The notes: a model not told the origin generated them from the letters alone. A stretch of DNA of 64,000 nucleotides from Apilactobacillus zhangqiuensis (GCF_019656215.1 NZ_BPLK01000005.1:62001-126000), one strand, 5' to 3'. Positions 8,836 to 23,085 are shown, numbered from the stretch's first letter. Translations and numbers: made by a program.

Positions 8836-8881
8836 TTTTAATAAAGTATACAATTATTTAATGTACTTGTCAATTCATTAG

Positions 8882-10084
8882 CTATGAGAAGTCACGGCTA
8901 GCACTGAACATGTAACCATAATTATGATACTGCATTGACATAACTAATCCAATCCCTATCATGTTACCAATCAAAGCAGATCCACCTTGACTGACGAATG
9001 GCAATGGAATACCAGTCAATGGTAATAGTCCAATACTCATACCAATATTTTCAAATACATGGAATAGAATCATCATGATAATTCCAGTTGAAATGTATGC
9101 GTAGTAGACATTCTTAGTTTCAAAAGTAACCTTTATCATTCGATAAATCAAAACAAAATAGATACCAATTAAAACTAATCCACCGATGAAACCAAAGTTT
9201 TCACCGATGACAGAGAAAATCATATCAGATTCACGAACTGGAACATAAACGTGTGACACGTTAAATCCAGTTCCACCGAATCCACCGGAACCAACGGCTT
9301 TAATGCTTTGCCATAATTGGTATCCGGAACCAGCTAGATTTTCAGGATTTGATGGGTCCAACCAGTCGTTAACACGATCGAATTGGTAAGATTGGAAACC
9401 TAATGCTTCCAAAATCTTTCTACCACCACTAGTAATAACTAAAATTAAAGCAGTCCCACCAATTGTTGCGAATGCAGCAACTCCAGGAACAATGATTCTC
9501 CAAGTAATTCCGGATACAATTACTAATCCACCAAGCATGGCAAAGAAAACAAGCATTGTACCGAAATCATTTTCAATTTTTAATAACACACAGATTGGTA
9601 ATGTCCATAAGATCATCTTTCCCAATAACAGTGCGTCTGATTTTAATGTGTGAACAGCGTAGTTTCTGTTATGTTCAACAATCACTCTTGCCAACATAAC
9701 CACAAACGCTGGTTTCATAATTTCAGCCGGTTGGAAGGTCAAAGGACCTAATTGGAACCAACTCTTGGCCCCTGTTTGAACAAAGTAATATCTACTGTAC
9801 AAAACAAGTAACGATGCCAGTAACGTCAAAGCTCCCCAGTAAATAATCGGTGCCACTTTCCATAATTGTTCAGAATCAAATTGCATAATGATTATGATTA
9901 TGACAGTCCCAATTGAATACCATACCAGCTGCGTAATCATTTGCTTCACGATTGTTCCGGCATATGAATCATGATTTACGGCAACATATATTGCACCAAT
10001 ACCAATCAATGCTAAAAGGGCCACACAAATTATGATTGTCCAATCTAATCGAGAAGAATTGCTATCATTGTCACTATTAAACAC
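8882..10084 (-). CDS. rodA: Peptidoglycan glycosyltransferase RodA (FtsW/RodA/SpoVE family)
   Basis: A 400-residue protein with about ten membrane segments. SEDS-family marks: TGAKSWFQLGPLTFQPAEIMKP, the loop with ENDFGTMLVF, the long extracellular loop with FDRVNDWLDP and GSGYQ, and near the end GMSIGLLPLTGIPLPFVSQGG. It polymerises glycan strands during lateral wall growth. Placement with mbl and murA, and not with division genes, favours RodA over FtsW. DUF2969, yidD and mbl lie upstream in the same direction. Confidence 0.9.
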   Translation of the reverse strand: MFNSDNDSNSSRLDWTIIICVALLALIGIGAIYVAVNHDSYAGTIVKQMITQLVWYSIGTVIIIIIMQFDSEQLWKVAPIIYWGALTLLASLLVLYSRYYFVQTGAKSWFQLGPLTFQPAEIMKPAFVVMLARVIVEHNRNYAVHTLKSDALLLGKMILWTLPICVLLKIENDFGTMLVFFAMLGGLVIVSGITWRIIVPGVAAFATIGGTALILVITSGGRKILEALGFQSYQFDRVNDWLDPSNPENLAGSGYQLWQSIKAVGSGGFGGTGFNVSHVYVPVRESDMIFSVIGENFGFIGGLVLIGIYFVLIYRMIKVTFETKNVYYAYISTGIIMMILFHVFENIGMSIGLLPLTGIPLPFVSQGGSALIGNMIGIGLVMSMQYHNYGYMFSASRDFS

Positions 10085-10106
10085 TGCAAATCACCTCTAA
10101 ATCATT

Positions 10107-10331
10107 TTAGCCCTTGTGTAAGTTGTATTGGCTAATCAATAATTCAATTCCTTCGTCTAAGGATTTGGCTTTAAATACATTGTCTTCATCAAAGACAGCT
10201 TCGAACTTTTCTTCACCCACTTTACGGATAAAGCCAACTTCTTGCTTACCAACGAAAAGAACTTCACGTTCTTCTCCGTTTACGTTTTGTGTATCTAAAG
10301 TTACTTCAATATTTTTCTTTCCCTTTGACAT
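10107..10331 (-). CDS. DUF2969 family protein
   Basis: A 74-residue soluble protein matching the small DUF2969 family of lactobacilli: basic start MSKGKKNIEV, then EVLFVGKQEVGFIRK and a C-terminal helix with LDEGIELLISQYNLHKG. Function unknown. AGGAGG lies just before the ATG. The gene is between yidD and rodA, its usual neighbourhood in lactobacilli. Confidence 0.85.
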   Translation of the reverse strand: MSKGKKNIEVTLDTQNVNGEEREVLFVGKQEVGFIRKVGEEKFEAVFDEDNVFKAKSLDEGIELLISQYNLHKG

Positions 10332-10348
10332 TTTGTCCTCCTAAAAAT

Positions 10349-10384
10349 AAAAGTAGCCGATTCAAAAATTTGATCGACTACTTT
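10349..10384 (-). terminator. Intrinsic terminator after yidD
   Basis: AAAGTAG-CGAT hairpin with an AAAATTT loop and T-run on the minus strand; the stem includes the yidD stop. Separates mbl-yidD from DUF2969-rodA. Confidence 0.8.
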
Positions 10385-10653
10385 AAATTCATAGAACGTC
10401 GATAATCTTTCGACGCCCTCTTATTTCTAAAAATAGTAAAATGATCAGAAACCGGATCATAACCACCTTTGACAAAAGGATGACAACGTAAAATCCGTGC
10501 ACACCCCATTACAAAACCTAATAATGCTCCGTGCTTTCTGACAGCATCGATCATATAAGTAGAACATGTCGGATAATAACGACAAGACGCCGGTAAAAGT
10601 GGTGAAATGAATCGTTTATATCCCATCACTAATTTTATCAGAAACTTTCTCAT
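10378..10653 (-). CDS. yidD: Membrane protein insertion efficiency factor YidD
   Basis: A 91-residue protein with an amphipathic N-terminus and the family core [18 protein letters not shown], followed by [15 protein letters not shown] and GGYDPV. YidD assists YidC-dependent insertion of membrane proteins. All four conserved cysteines are present. It lies 26 bases downstream of mbl and probably shares its transcript. Confidence 0.93.
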   Translation of the reverse strand: MRKFLIKLVMGYKRFISPLLPASCRYYPTCSTYMIDAVRKHGALLGFVMGCARILRCHPFVKGGYDPVSDHFTIFRNKRASKDYRRSMNLK

Positions 10654-10679
10654 CAGTTATCACTTTCTTATATTAATCT

Positions 10680-11675
10680 TTATTTTTTGCTTTCTTGTTT
10701 GTTGATATGTTCAAGCAATGCACCGGCACCCTTAGCAACATTATCTAGAGGACTTTCAGAAATTAACACTGGCACAGTTAATTCTTTCGAAATTGCGTGG
10801 TCGATACCTCTTAATAAGGCACATCCACCAGTTAGCATGATTCCTCTATCAAAAATATCAGAAGCTAATTCAGGAGGAACTACTTCTAAAACATCCTTAG
10901 CAGCATCAATAATTTGGTTAACAGTATCTTGAACAGCATGTTGTACTTCTAAACTATTTAGAGTAATAGATCTTGGCATACCGCCTACCACATCTCTACC
11001 ACGAACTTCCATTTCTCTTACGTCAGTTTCGTTTGGATCTGCAGTACCGATAGTGATTTTAATCTTTTCAGCAGTGTGTTCACCGATAACCAATCCATGT
11101 TTATCCTTTATGTAAGAAACAATTTCACTATTCATTACATCACCGGCTACACGAATGGACTTACTTGCAACAATATCACCTAATGATAACACGGCGATGT
11201 CAGATGTTCCACCACCCATGTCAATTACCATGTTTCCTCTTGGTTGGAAAATGTTCATTCCGGCACCAATTGCTGCAACCTTAGGTTCTTCTTCAATGTA
11301 AACTTTACCACCACCGGATTTTTCAGCAGCTTGAATAATTGCTTTTCTTTCGATGTTGGTAATGTTTGTTGGAGCACAAATCATAGTCTTTGGTTTTGAC
11401 ATGAAACCTTTAACGCTCAACTTGTTGATAAAGTATGTAAGCATCTTTTCAGTTACATCAAAATCAGAGATAACTCCTTCTTTTAGTGGTCTGATTGCAC
11501 GAATGTTACTTGGTGTTCTACCAACCATTCTATAAGCTTCAGAACCAACTGCTAATAATTTGTTTGTCTCAATATCTACCGCAACAACTGAAGGTTCGTT
11601 TAACACGATTCCCTTTCCAGTTACGTAAATTAAAACATTGGCAGTACCTAAGTCAATGCCGATATCTTTTACCAT
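10680..11675 (-). CDS. mbl: Rod-shape-determining actin homologue MreB/Mbl
   Basis: A 331-residue actin-fold protein: phosphate-1 loop DIGIDLGTANVLIY, phosphate-2 loop VIDMGGGTSDIAV, adenosine motif GIMLTGGCALLRG, and MVGRTPSNIRAIRPLK. The start DIGIDLGTANVLI-V resembles B. subtilis Mbl more than MreB. It forms membrane-associated filaments that guide RodA-type wall synthesis. MreC/MreD are not in the window, which fits an mbl-type locus beside murA. Whether it is called mreB or mbl is a naming matter. Confidence 0.9.
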   Translation of the reverse strand: MVKDIGIDLGTANVLIYVTGKGIVLNEPSVVAVDIETNKLLAVGSEAYRMVGRTPSNIRAIRPLKEGVISDFDVTEKMLTYFINKLSVKGFMSKPKTMICAPTNITNIERKAIIQAAEKSGGGKVYIEEEPKVAAIGAGMNIFQPRGNMVIDMGGGTSDIAVLSLGDIVASKSIRVAGDVMNSEIVSYIKDKHGLVIGEHTAEKIKITIGTADPNETDVREMEVRGRDVVGGMPRSITLNSLEVQHAVQDTVNQIIDAAKDVLEVVPPELASDIFDRGIMLTGGCALLRGIDHAISKELTVPVLISESPLDNVAKGAGALLEHINKQESKK

Positions 11676-11739
11676 TTCTCTCTTCCTCCTGAGTTAACTC
11701 ATATGTTAAATATTATATCATATCGCTCTATAATTACTT

Positions 11740-13047
11740 TTATTTTTGTGAAGTTTTACTAAATGAAATTTCCTCATTATCTTTCATGTCAACTCTCTTA
11801 ATGTCAGCACCTAATTTGGCTAACTTAACATGAAGATCGTAGTATCCACGATCTAAGTATTTAAGGTTTCTAACGATTGTAATACCGTCTGCGACAAGAC
11901 CCGCAAGGACGAGTGCTGCAGCAGCTCTCAAATCAGTTGCAGCAACTTCAGCACCACTGAACTTAGTAGGCCCATTTAAGACCACACTTTTCCCGTTAAT
12001 TCTAAATTTAGCGTTCATTCTTGCTAATTCGTCTAAGTGCATGAAACGATTTTCAAACACTGTTTCAGTCAATAAACTACTACCTTGAGCAGCCAATTGT
12101 AAAACAGTCATTTGAGGTTGCATGTCTGTTGGAAAACCTGGGTATGGAAGTGTCTTTACGTCAACAGGCTTTAATTCGTCTGGACCAATCACACGAATCC
12201 CATTTGCTTCTTCCTTTACAGTTACACCCATTTCTTGCATCTTAGCGATTAATGGTTGGTTGTAAGATGCTTCAGCATCTTCAATCAAGATGTTACCGTG
12301 TGTTAAAGCTGCAGCTACCATGAAAGTACCTGCTTCGATGCGGTCTTGTAGTACACTGTGATCGACACCGTGTAACTTACTTACACCCTTAATCTTAATC
12401 TTGCTAGTACCAGCACCCATAACGTTAGCACCCATCGCATTTAAGATGTTTGCTAAGTCAACGATTTCAGGTTCTTGAGCAACATTTTCAATAATAGTTT
12501 GACCTTCAGCTAATGTCGCAGCCATCATAATGTTTTGAGTTGCCCCAACACTTGGGAAGTCCATGTAAATTTCAGCACCCTTTAGACCGTTCTCGGCAAA
12601 TGCTTCAACGTATCCATCGTGTTGTTCGATTGTGGCACCTAATGCTTCAAAACCTTTCAAATGAATATCAATCGGACGAGATCCAATTGCACATCCACCA
12701 GGTAACGCAACCTTGGCATGACCTAATCTCGCTAATAGTGGTCCCATTACAACGATTGATGCTCGCATTTTTGAAACATATTCTAATGGAGCCTCGTAAG
12801 AAATTTGATTGGTAGCGTCAAATCTCATTTGGTTCTCATTAGTGTTAAATTCAACTTTTAAGTTTAAGAAGCGCAAAACTTCTTCCATTGTATATACGTC
12901 TGATAGTAGTGGTACGTTATTTAAAACTGTTTTTCCTTCGCTGGCTAAAATAGTAGCAGCCATTATTGGTAGGACAGCATTTTTTGCACCTTCAATGTGG
13001 ACGTTACCAGTAAGGCGTTGGCCTCCCTTAATCACGATTTTATCCAC
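11740..13047 (-). CDS. murA: UDP-N-acetylglucosamine 1-carboxyvinyltransferase (MurA)
   Basis: A 435-residue EPSP-like enzyme that transfers enolpyruvate from PEP to UDP-GlcNAc, the first committed step of peptidoglycan synthesis. Present are [12 protein letters not shown] at the N-terminus, the loop with the catalytic cysteine in [13 protein letters not shown] (the fosfomycin target), and [10 protein letters not shown]. It lies between DUF1146 and mbl. Firmicutes often carry two murA paralogues; this is the copy next to the ATPase operon. Confidence 0.95.
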   Translation of the reverse strand: MDKIVIKGGQRLTGNVHIEGAKNAVLPIMAATILASEGKTVLNNVPLLSDVYTMEEVLRFLNLKVEFNTNENQMRFDATNQISYEAPLEYVSKMRASIVVMGPLLARLGHAKVALPGGCAIGSRPIDIHLKGFEALGATIEQHDGYVEAFAENGLKGAEIYMDFPSVGATQNIMMAATLAEGQTIIENVAQEPEIVDLANILNAMGANVMGAGTSKIKIKGVSKLHGVDHSVLQDRIEAGTFMVAAALTHGNILIEDAEASYNQPLIAKMQEMGVTVKEEANGIRVIGPDELKPVDVKTLPYPGFPTDMQPQMTVLQLAAQGSSLLTETVFENRFMHLDELARMNAKFRINGKSVVLNGPTKFSGAEVAATDLRAAAALVLAGLVADGITIVRNLKYLDRGYYDLHVKLAKLGADIKRVDMKDNEEISFSKTSQK

Positions 13048-13072
13048 AGGTAACCCTCCAGTAATTTCAATT

Positions 13073-13288
13073 TTAATGATTTATTGTCATATTTATTACC
13101 CATATAAAGAAAGATCCGGAAACATATCCAATACAGATAGATAATAGAATTATTAAAATTCTGTACTGATTAATGTGCATTTTGACATATCTTTCTAAAT
13201 GGATATCAATTAAACTCCAAAAAGCTAATCCAATAAAGAACAATTGAATAGCTAAATCTAAGAAATAATTAATATTTGATGATTCCAT
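13073..13288 (-). CDS. DUF1146 membrane protein (YwzB-like)
   Basis: A 71-residue protein with two membrane segments separated by a short loop with [11 protein letters not shown], matching DUF1146/YwzB, which in Firmicutes lies between the ATPase operon and murA as here. Function unknown. Likely co-transcribed with murA. Confidence 0.85.
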   Translation of the reverse strand: MESSNINYFLDLAIQLFFIGLAFWSLIDIHLERYVKMHINQYRILIILLSICIGYVSGSFFIWVINMTINH

Positions 13289-13386
13289 AATATCTCCATT
13301 CTTTATTGCAACTATAACATAAAATTACCATTTTGTCTTTCTAATCTTTATTAACTATTTATTAATTTATTTTTTATTTATGTATC

Positions 13387-13414
13387 AAAAAAGGTCCGCA
13401 CTAAATGCAGACCT
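13387..13414 (-). terminator. Intrinsic terminator of the ATP synthase operon
   Basis: AGGTCTGCA / TGCGGACCT hairpin (one G-U pair) followed by a T-run on the minus strand, right after the atpC stop. Confidence 0.85.
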
Positions 13415-13419
13415 CTTTC

Positions 13420-13842
13420 TTAATGTTTAGCAACATGAATTCGGTTAATAGCTCTTCTCAAAGCAACTTGATTTCTTAGGATTTCTTGATTATCTTGCTT
13501 TTGTCTTGCGATTTCCAATGCCTTTTGAGCACGGTCTCTCGCAGCAGCGGCACGATCAACATCGATATCCCCTTGCTTTTCGGCACTATCAGCAATAACA
13601 GTTAAGTTATTGTTTGAGAATTCAACGAAACCTCCGTTAACGGCGATTTCATCTACATCTGAACCGGATTTTACTTTTACTTCGTCAACTTCCAATGAAG
13701 CTATTACGGGAACATGATTAGGCATAATTCCTAATTGACCACTCTTGGTTCTAACAATAACCAAGCGAGCATCTTCACGTTCATATACCTTACCATCAGG
13801 AGTAACGATACTAACGGTTAATACTGAGTTGTTATCAGCCAA
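13420..13842 (-). CDS. atpC: ATP synthase F1 epsilon subunit
   Basis: A 140-residue protein with the N-terminal beta-sandwich (LTVSIVTPDGKVYE, GQLGIMPNHVPVIA) and a C-terminal helical hairpin rich in Ala, Arg and Gln. It joins the F1 rotor to the c-ring and can inhibit ATP hydrolysis. Last gene of atpBEFHAGDC, followed by the operon terminator. Confidence 0.95.
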   Translation of the reverse strand: MADNNSVLTVSIVTPDGKVYEREDARLVIVRTKSGQLGIMPNHVPVIASLEVDEVKVKSGSDVDEIAVNGGFVEFSNNNLTVIADSAEKQGDIDVDRAAAARDRAQKALEIARQKQDNQEILRNQVALRRAINRIHVAKH

Positions 13843-13854
13843 TTAGAACCCTCC

Positions 13855-15279
<1,425 letters not shown>

Positions 15280-15284
15280 TCATA

Positions 15285-16187
15285 TTAGTGCTTCAAAGCT
15301 TCTTGACCACCGACAATTTCAGTAATTTCGGTAGTAATAGCAGCTTGTCTTGCACGGTTATATTGTAATTCTAATCTAGAAATAAGATCTGATGCATTAT
15401 CTGAAGCAGATTGCATGGCAGTTGAACTTGATGAATGTTCTGAAGTCTTAGCATCAAGGATTGCTCCGAATACTAAGCTTTGTGCGTATTGAGGCAATAC
15501 AACCTTCAATACAGCTGATTCATCTGCTTCAATTTCATATTCAGCACTAAAGTCATGTGCTTTAATGTCCTTGCTTGATTCTTCTTCGAATGCTTCGCTA
15601 TCCATTGGTAGCATTTTTTCAGCTCTGAAAGTTGAAGAAATACGGTTAACAAAGTGTGTGTAGCAAACGTATAACTTGTCAAACACACCATCTTCAAACA
15701 TTGAGTTTGCAGTCTTAACGATTTCTCTAACTTCAGCGAAAGTAGGAATATCAGAAACGCCACGGTATTCATAAGCCACGTTTACATTACGGTTCTTATA
15801 AAAGTCGGCACCGTTTCCACCTACAGCTAAAATCATGTAATCATCAGGATTTGGAGTATGTTCTTCAATAAAGTTATTAGTTTCTCTAATCACATTACTG
15901 TTGTAACTTCCTACCATTCCACGATCAGATGTAATAACTAGGTATGCTGTCTTACCAGACTTGTGGTCAGACGCATTACTTGAGGAATTAATTTTGTCTA
16001 ACAAATGAGACTGAGCTAAATGCATTACAACAGCCTTAACACGAGAAACATATTCCTCATAATTACTGGTATGCTTTTGAATACGGTTTAACTTTGCAGT
16101 AGAAACCATTTGCATCGCAGTAGTAATTTGACGTGTATTTCTGGTTGATGCAATACGATGTTTAACATCATTAATAGATTCAGCCAT
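15285..16187 (-). CDS. atpG: ATP synthase F1 gamma subunit
   Basis: A 300-residue central-stalk subunit. The N-terminal helix [20 protein letters not shown] and the C-terminal helix with [19 protein letters not shown] form the family's coiled coil; the middle is the Rossmann-like domain ([13 protein letters not shown]). Transmits rotation between c-ring and alpha3beta3. Normal length and position. Confidence 0.96.
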   Translation of the reverse strand: MAESINDVKHRIASTRNTRQITTAMQMVSTAKLNRIQKHTSNYEEYVSRVKAVVMHLAQSHLLDKINSSSNASDHKSGKTAYLVITSDRGMVGSYNSNVIRETNNFIEEHTPNPDDYMILAVGGNGADFYKNRNVNVAYEYRGVSDIPTFAEVREIVKTANSMFEDGVFDKLYVCYTHFVNRISSTFRAEKMLPMDSEAFEEESSKDIKAHDFSAEYEIEADESAVLKVVLPQYAQSLVFGAILDAKTSEHSSSSTAMQSASDNASDLISRLELQYNRARQAAITTEITEIVGGQEALKH

Positions 16188-16208
16188 TAGTTCTCACCAT
16201 CCTTCAAG

Positions 16209-18301
<2,093 letters not shown>

Positions 18302-18312
<11 letters not shown>

Positions 18313-18838
18313 CTTGCTTCCCCAACCCTTCAATATAAGAATCAATCAATGCCTTTTGATCGTCAGCTTTTAATTCTTTTTGAATGATCTTAGAAGCAAT
18401 TTCAATAGATAAATTGGCCACATCATTTTTGGTGTTTGCTAAAGCATCTTTACGTTCTTGTTCAATATCTTTTTGAGCAGAAGTTTTGATACTTTGAGCA
18501 TCGTTTCTAGCAGTTGTGATAATTTGGTCACTTTGTACTTGAGCAGATTGCTTAGCATTGTTAATAATGCCAGTTGCATCTTCTCTAGATTTTGCCAAGG
18601 CGTCTTCACGTTGCTTTGCTAAATCTTCAGCGTCCTTACGTGACTTTTCTGCAGAATTGATGTCATCGGCAATCTTGTTAGCACGTTTTTCCATCATTTC
18701 TGATAATGGCTTCCATGCAAATTTCATGATAAGTAGCATCAAAATGATGAAAACAAGAGCTGTAAAGATCATGTTACCGTAGTACAATCCACCACCATCA
18801 GTCACAGCGACAGTTGGCAATAATGAATGTGAAAGCAT
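18302..18838 (-). CDS. atpF: ATP synthase Fo b subunit
   Basis: A 178-residue protein with one N-terminal membrane segment (about residues 23-42) followed by WKPLSEMMEKRANKI and a long charged coiled coil, the standard b-subunit layout. A dimer forms the peripheral stalk. Overlaps atpH. Confidence 0.95.
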
Positions 18839-18890
18839 CTATTGACACCTCCTTAATTGAGAATAGAAGAATTACTTTACCTTTATATTA

Positions 18891-19115
<225 letters not shown>

Positions 19116-19130
19116 TTATAATAAATAAAA

Positions 19131-19847
19131 TTATTCCTCAGGTTGAATCTTTTGAGAAATGTATACGAATGTTAAGGTTACAAATACGAATGCTTGAACA
19201 CTTCCGATAAAGATTGAGAAAGCTTCCCAAATCATTGCAACAAGTACGGATGGAACATATCCAATTAAACCGTAACCTAGTGCTAATTTAGATAGCAATC
19301 CTAGAAGTAGTTCACCTGCGAAAATATTACCATATAGACGCAAACCAAGAGTTAGGAAGTTAGCTAACTCTTCGAAGACATTCAATGGCAACCATAACTT
19401 AAATGGCTTCAAGTATGTACTTGAGAAGTAACCCTTGAATCCAAGCTTTGAAACTCCTGCGAAATGAGCCCATGCCAACGTGATAGCGGCCAATGTCAAA
19501 GTGACAATTGGATCTGACGTTGGACTTTTAACATAGGCAACCCCATTGTAATCAATTTGGAAAAGTAGTCCCATTTGGTTAGAAATGAAGATGAACACGA
19601 ATAATACGAAAGCGAATAGGCCATAAACCTTAGCTTTAGCACCTTCAACAGAAGTGTTAACAATTCCGTTGGTGAAATCAACAATCATTTCAAGCAAGTT
19701 TTGTTTTCCTGATGGAATCACTTGTAACTTTCTAGAACAAATGAATACAAACAAGAATACGAAGACTGCGGCAACCGTAACGGAAACCATGTTTCCAATA
19801 TTGAAAGTAAGCCCAAATAGCTTAAATGTGGATATTGGATCATTCAC
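19131..19847 (-). CDS. atpB: ATP synthase Fo a subunit
   Basis: A 238-residue membrane protein with five or more helices; the essential arginine lies in LTLGLRLYGNIFAGE. It forms the proton half-channels against the c-ring. First gene of the operon; no atpI precedes it. The ribosome site AAGGGG is 13 bases from the ATG, longer than usual, but a stop codon directly before the ATG excludes an earlier start. Confidence 0.95.
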   Translation of the reverse strand: MNDPISTFKLFGLTFNIGNMVSVTVAAVFVFLFVFICSRKLQVIPSGKQNLLEMIVDFTNGIVNTSVEGAKAKVYGLFAFVLFVFIFISNQMGLLFQIDYNGVAYVKSPTSDPIVTLTLAAITLAWAHFAGVSKLGFKGYFSSTYLKPFKLWLPLNVFEELANFLTLGLRLYGNIFAGELLLGLLSKLALGYGLIGYVPSVLVAMIWEAFSIFIGSVQAFVFVTLTFVYISQKIQPEE

Positions 19848-20094
19848 AGATTATCACCCCTTTTCGCAACCTAAGCATACTAAACATTAATGTTACATTA
19901 ATTCACATTAACGATAGTTTTAACTCTTAAGATGATGTATTTCTCTTTCAAAATACAATAAGATAGTACCACCATTCAGGTTTCATTTCAAAATAAAATA
20001 ACTATTTAACAGTTTTTTTACAAAAATTACAATTTGTGCTTTACAAATTGTAAAAAACGTATCTTAGACTTTTAGAACAAAGTTATACATAAAT
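19848..20094 (-). promoter_or_regulatory. Upstream region of the ATP synthase operon with repeats
   Basis: This gene-free stretch separates upp from atpB. It contains three ACATTAA copies on the plus strand at 19884, 19895 and 19905, spaced 11 and 10 bases, so on one helix face. It also has a perfect 11-bp inverted repeat at 20027-20053 around a GCTTT loop, followed on the minus strand by a T-run. Either could be a regulatory site or, for the inverted repeat, a second terminator. No confident -35/-10 pair was assigned. Confidence 0.45.
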
Positions 20095-20127
20095 AAAAAA
20101 TCCATCACAAAAAACGATGGATTTTTT
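20095..20127 (-). terminator. Intrinsic terminator of the tdk-upp operon
   Basis: AAAAAATCCATC / GATGGATTTTTT hairpin with a nine-base loop directly after the upp stop. Confidence 0.88.
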
Positions 20128-20131
20128 TATT

Positions 20132-20764
20132 TTATTTAGTTCCGAATAAACGATCTCCGGCATCACCTAGTCCTGGTACAATGTAACCGTTTTCTAGATG
20201 ATCATCTAACGCAGCAGTGTAAATATCTACGTCACCATGGGCTTTTTGAAGCGCTTCCACACCTTCGGGAGCAGCAACCAAGCATACAAATTTAATATTA
20301 CTTTCGTCGACACCACGCTTAATCAAAGCATCGATTGCCATGATGGCAGAACCACCAGTAGCAAGCATTGGATCAACAACAAAAATTTGACGTTTGTCAA
20401 TATCACTTGGTAATTTCACAAAGTATTCGTGTGGTTCAAAAGTCTCTTCATCACGGTACATACCGATGTGACCAACCTTTGCGGCAGGGATTAAATCTAG
20501 AATTCCATCAACCATACCGATACCGGCACGAAGAATTGGTACTACGGCAACCTTCTTACCTGATAGTTGCTTTGCATGTGCAATCCCTTGTGGAGTCTTT
20601 ACATCAACGTCTTCTAGTGGCATATCTCTAGATACTTCAAAAGCTAACAATGAAGCAATTTCATTTACAACTTCACGAAATTCTCTAGTTCCACAATTTT
20701 CATTTCTAATAATAGTCAACTTGTGTTGAATCAATGGATGATTCATTACTTGAAATTTTCCCAT
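20132..20764 (-). CDS. upp: Uracil phosphoribosyltransferase
   Basis: A 210-residue salvage enzyme making UMP from uracil and PRPP. The PRPP-binding loop [10 protein letters not shown], the N-terminal HPLIQHKLT and the uracil-site segment near the end ([13 protein letters not shown]) are intact. AAAGGAG sits seven bases before the ATG at 20764. Last gene of the operon, 12 bases after glyA. Confidence 0.96.
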   Translation of the reverse strand: MGKFQVMNHPLIQHKLTIIRNENCGTREFREVVNEIASLLAFEVSRDMPLEDVDVKTPQGIAHAKQLSGKKVAVVPILRAGIGMVDGILDLIPAAKVGHIGMYRDEETFEPHEYFVKLPSDIDKRQIFVVDPMLATGGSAIMAIDALIKRGVDESNIKFVCLVAAPEGVEALQKAHGDVDIYTAALDDHLENGYIVPGLGDAGDRLFGTK

Positions 20765-20776
20765 GATTAATCTCCT

Positions 20777-22018
20777 TTAATCAAAAATTGGATGTGATTG
20801 GGTTAATTGGGATACTTCTTTTCTTACTTCATTTAGGACATTTTCGTCGTCATGATGTTCAATTGCACGTGTTATCATTTTTGCAACTTCACGTGAATCT
20901 TTTTCATCAAAGCCTCTAGAAGTAATTGCAGGAGTACCTAATCTTAATCCACTTGTAACAAATGGACTTAATTTCTCATCAGGAATTGCTTCCTTATTAG
21001 TTGTAATCTTAAGTGAATCTAATAGAATTTGAGCTTCTTTCCCATTTAACTCAGTGTTGGTTAAGTCTAAGACCATCAAATGGTTATCAGTACCACCAGA
21101 TACCACCTTGATTGTATCACTGTTGTTAAATTCATCAGCCATTGCAGCTGCGTTTTTAATAACTTGTTTTGAGTATTCTGTAAATACTGGTTGCAAGTCT
21201 TCAAAGAAACAAGCAGCCTTACCAGCAATCACGTGTTCCAAGGGTCCACCTTGTGATCCTGGGAACATTGCAGAATTAATCTTCTTAGCATATTTTTCGT
21301 TAGACAAAATCATTCCACCGCGAGGTCCTCTTAGGGTCTTATGGGTGGTGGTAGTTACGACATCGGCAATTCCGATGGGACTTGGATGTAATCCGGTAGC
21401 AACTAGTCCAGCAATGTGGGCCATATCTACCATTAAGTATGCGCCAACTTCGTCGGCAATTTCTCTGAACTTGTTCCAGTCGATGATACGACTGTATGCA
21501 GAAGCACCAGCAACAATAATTTGTGGTTGAACTTCCTTAGCAATCGCTAAAATATCATCGTAGTTAAGACGTTCAGTCTTTGGATCTAAACCATATGAGA
21601 AAGATTGGTAAATCTTACCAGAGAAGTTTACCTTAGCACCGTGAGTTAAATGACCACCGGCATTTAGGTCCATCCCTAAAATCTTATCTCCTGGCTTTAA
21701 AAATGCTGAGTACACAGCTTGGTTAGCTTGTGAACCTGAATGTGGTTGAACATTAACATATTCAGCCCCAAATAACTTCTTAGCACGTTCAATCGCTAAT
21801 GTTTCTGATTTATCAACAAATTCACAACCACCGTAGTATCTCTTACCAGGATATCCTTCGGCATATTTGTTGGTTAAAACAGAACCTTGCGCCGCCATTA
21901 CAGCGTTTGATGCAATGTTTTCTGACGCAATTAGCTCAATTGTGTTTTCTTGACGAGTTTGTTCATTCTTAATTACATCCCATAATTCTTTGTCTTCATT
22001 TTGGTAATCGTATTTCAT
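20777..22018 (-). CDS. glyA: Serine hydroxymethyltransferase
   Basis: A 413-residue PLP enzyme interconverting serine and glycine with tetrahydrofolate. The PLP lysine lies in [15 protein letters not shown]; other marks are [23 protein letters not shown] and [10 protein letters not shown]. Situated between sua5 and upp. Functionally linked to the serCA operon at 44.6 kb, since both feed the serine/glycine/one-carbon pool. Confidence 0.97.
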   Translation of the reverse strand: MKYDYQNEDKELWDVIKNEQTRQENTIELIASENIASNAVMAAQGSVLTNKYAEGYPGKRYYGGCEFVDKSETLAIERAKKLFGAEYVNVQPHSGSQANQAVYSAFLKPGDKILGMDLNAGGHLTHGAKVNFSGKIYQSFSYGLDPKTERLNYDDILAIAKEVQPQIIVAGASAYSRIIDWNKFREIADEVGAYLMVDMAHIAGLVATGLHPSPIGIADVVTTTTHKTLRGPRGGMILSNEKYAKKINSAMFPGSQGGPLEHVIAGKAACFFEDLQPVFTEYSKQVIKNAAAMADEFNNSDTIKVVSGGTDNHLMVLDLTNTELNGKEAQILLDSLKITTNKEAIPDEKLSPFVTSGLRLGTPAITSRGFDEKDSREVAKMITRAIEHHDDENVLNEVRKEVSQLTQSHPIFD

Positions 22019-22048
22019 GATAGAAGTGCCCCCTCAAAATTTACGTAA

Positions 22049-23068
22049 CTATTTATTAAAATGTTTTTGTCCGGCAGATTTATTCAATCTGTTCATATAC
22101 GCTTCACCAATGCCTTGATTTGCAAAACCTTGGGTCAAGATTGATTTTACTTCTTCTTCATTGTCAAAATGTCTTAGTCCTGCAAATAAAGCATGACTTG
22201 CTGATAAGACGGTATCTCCTAATGAAAATGTTTCGACATTATCAGACCAATCAATATCGTTTAAAACAGTATCAGTTGCCATGACTCCGACAGTATGATC
22301 TTGTTGTGATGCCCACTTAGCGGCTTCTTTGAAGTCGTCAGCGGAATCTACAATATAGACTTGAGCTGATGGTGCATAGTGCTTGTACTTCATTCCTGGC
22401 GCCTTTGGAATTTGGCTCGCGGATAGATGTACTCGTTCATCTAGCACTGGTTTGTTAATAATTTCTTCGATTTGTTCGGCTGAGATAGCACCTGGTCTTA
22501 AAATCGCAGGTTGATCAGTCGACATATCTAAGACAGTGGATTCAACACCATATTGGCATTCACCGTCATCTAGAATTCCAGCAATCTTACCCTTCAAATC
22601 ATGATAAACATGCTTTGCCAAGGTAGGACTTGGTTTTCCAGATGTGTTAGCAGATGGTCCCACGATTGGCACCCCTGCTTCTCTAATCAATGATAGTGTT
22701 ACATCATTATTAGGGTTTCTAAATGCTGCAGTATCTAATCCACCGGTAACGGTTTTAGATAATACATTGTCTTTCAAATTAAAAATGATGGTTAATGGTC
22801 CAGGCCAAAATGTATTAATTAGCTTCTTTGCCTCATCAGACAATGGCTGTGCGTATCTTTCAACCATTTCTGGGCCGTCAACATGGACGATTAATGGATT
22901 GTCACTAGGACGACCTTTAGCCGCGTAAACTTGCTTAACTGCATCTTCATTAGTTGCGTCTGCCCCTAAACCGTATACCGTTTCAGTTGGGAAAGAAACT
23001 AACTTTCCATCCACGATATTCTTAGCGGCAGAAGCTATATCGTCTACAGTGTATATTTTTGTGTCCAT
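22049..23068 (-). CDS. Threonylcarbamoyl-AMP synthase (Sua5/YwlC)
   Basis: A 339-residue protein with the N-terminal YrdC domain (SFPTETVYGLGADA, KGRPSDNPLIVH, GPSANTSGKPSPT) and the C-terminal Sua5 domain joined by KYKHYAPSAQVYIV. It makes threonylcarbamoyl-AMP for the t6A37 modification of ANN-decoding tRNAs. Adjacent to prmC and prfA, the common Firmicutes order. Confidence 0.94.
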   Translation of the reverse strand: MDTKIYTVDDIASAAKNIVDGKLVSFPTETVYGLGADATNEDAVKQVYAAKGRPSDNPLIVHVDGPEMVERYAQPLSDEAKKLINTFWPGPLTIIFNLKDNVLSKTVTGGLDTAAFRNPNNDVTLSLIREAGVPIVGPSANTSGKPSPTLAKHVYHDLKGKIAGILDDGECQYGVESTVLDMSTDQPAILRPGAISAEQIEEIINKPVLDERVHLSASQIPKAPGMKYKHYAPSAQVYIVDSADDFKEAAKWASQQDHTVGVMATDTVLNDIDWSDNVETFSLGDTVLSASHALFAGLRHFDNEEEVKSILTQGFANQGIGEAYMNRLNKSAGQKHFNK

Positions 23069-23085
23069 ATTAAATACATCCCCCC

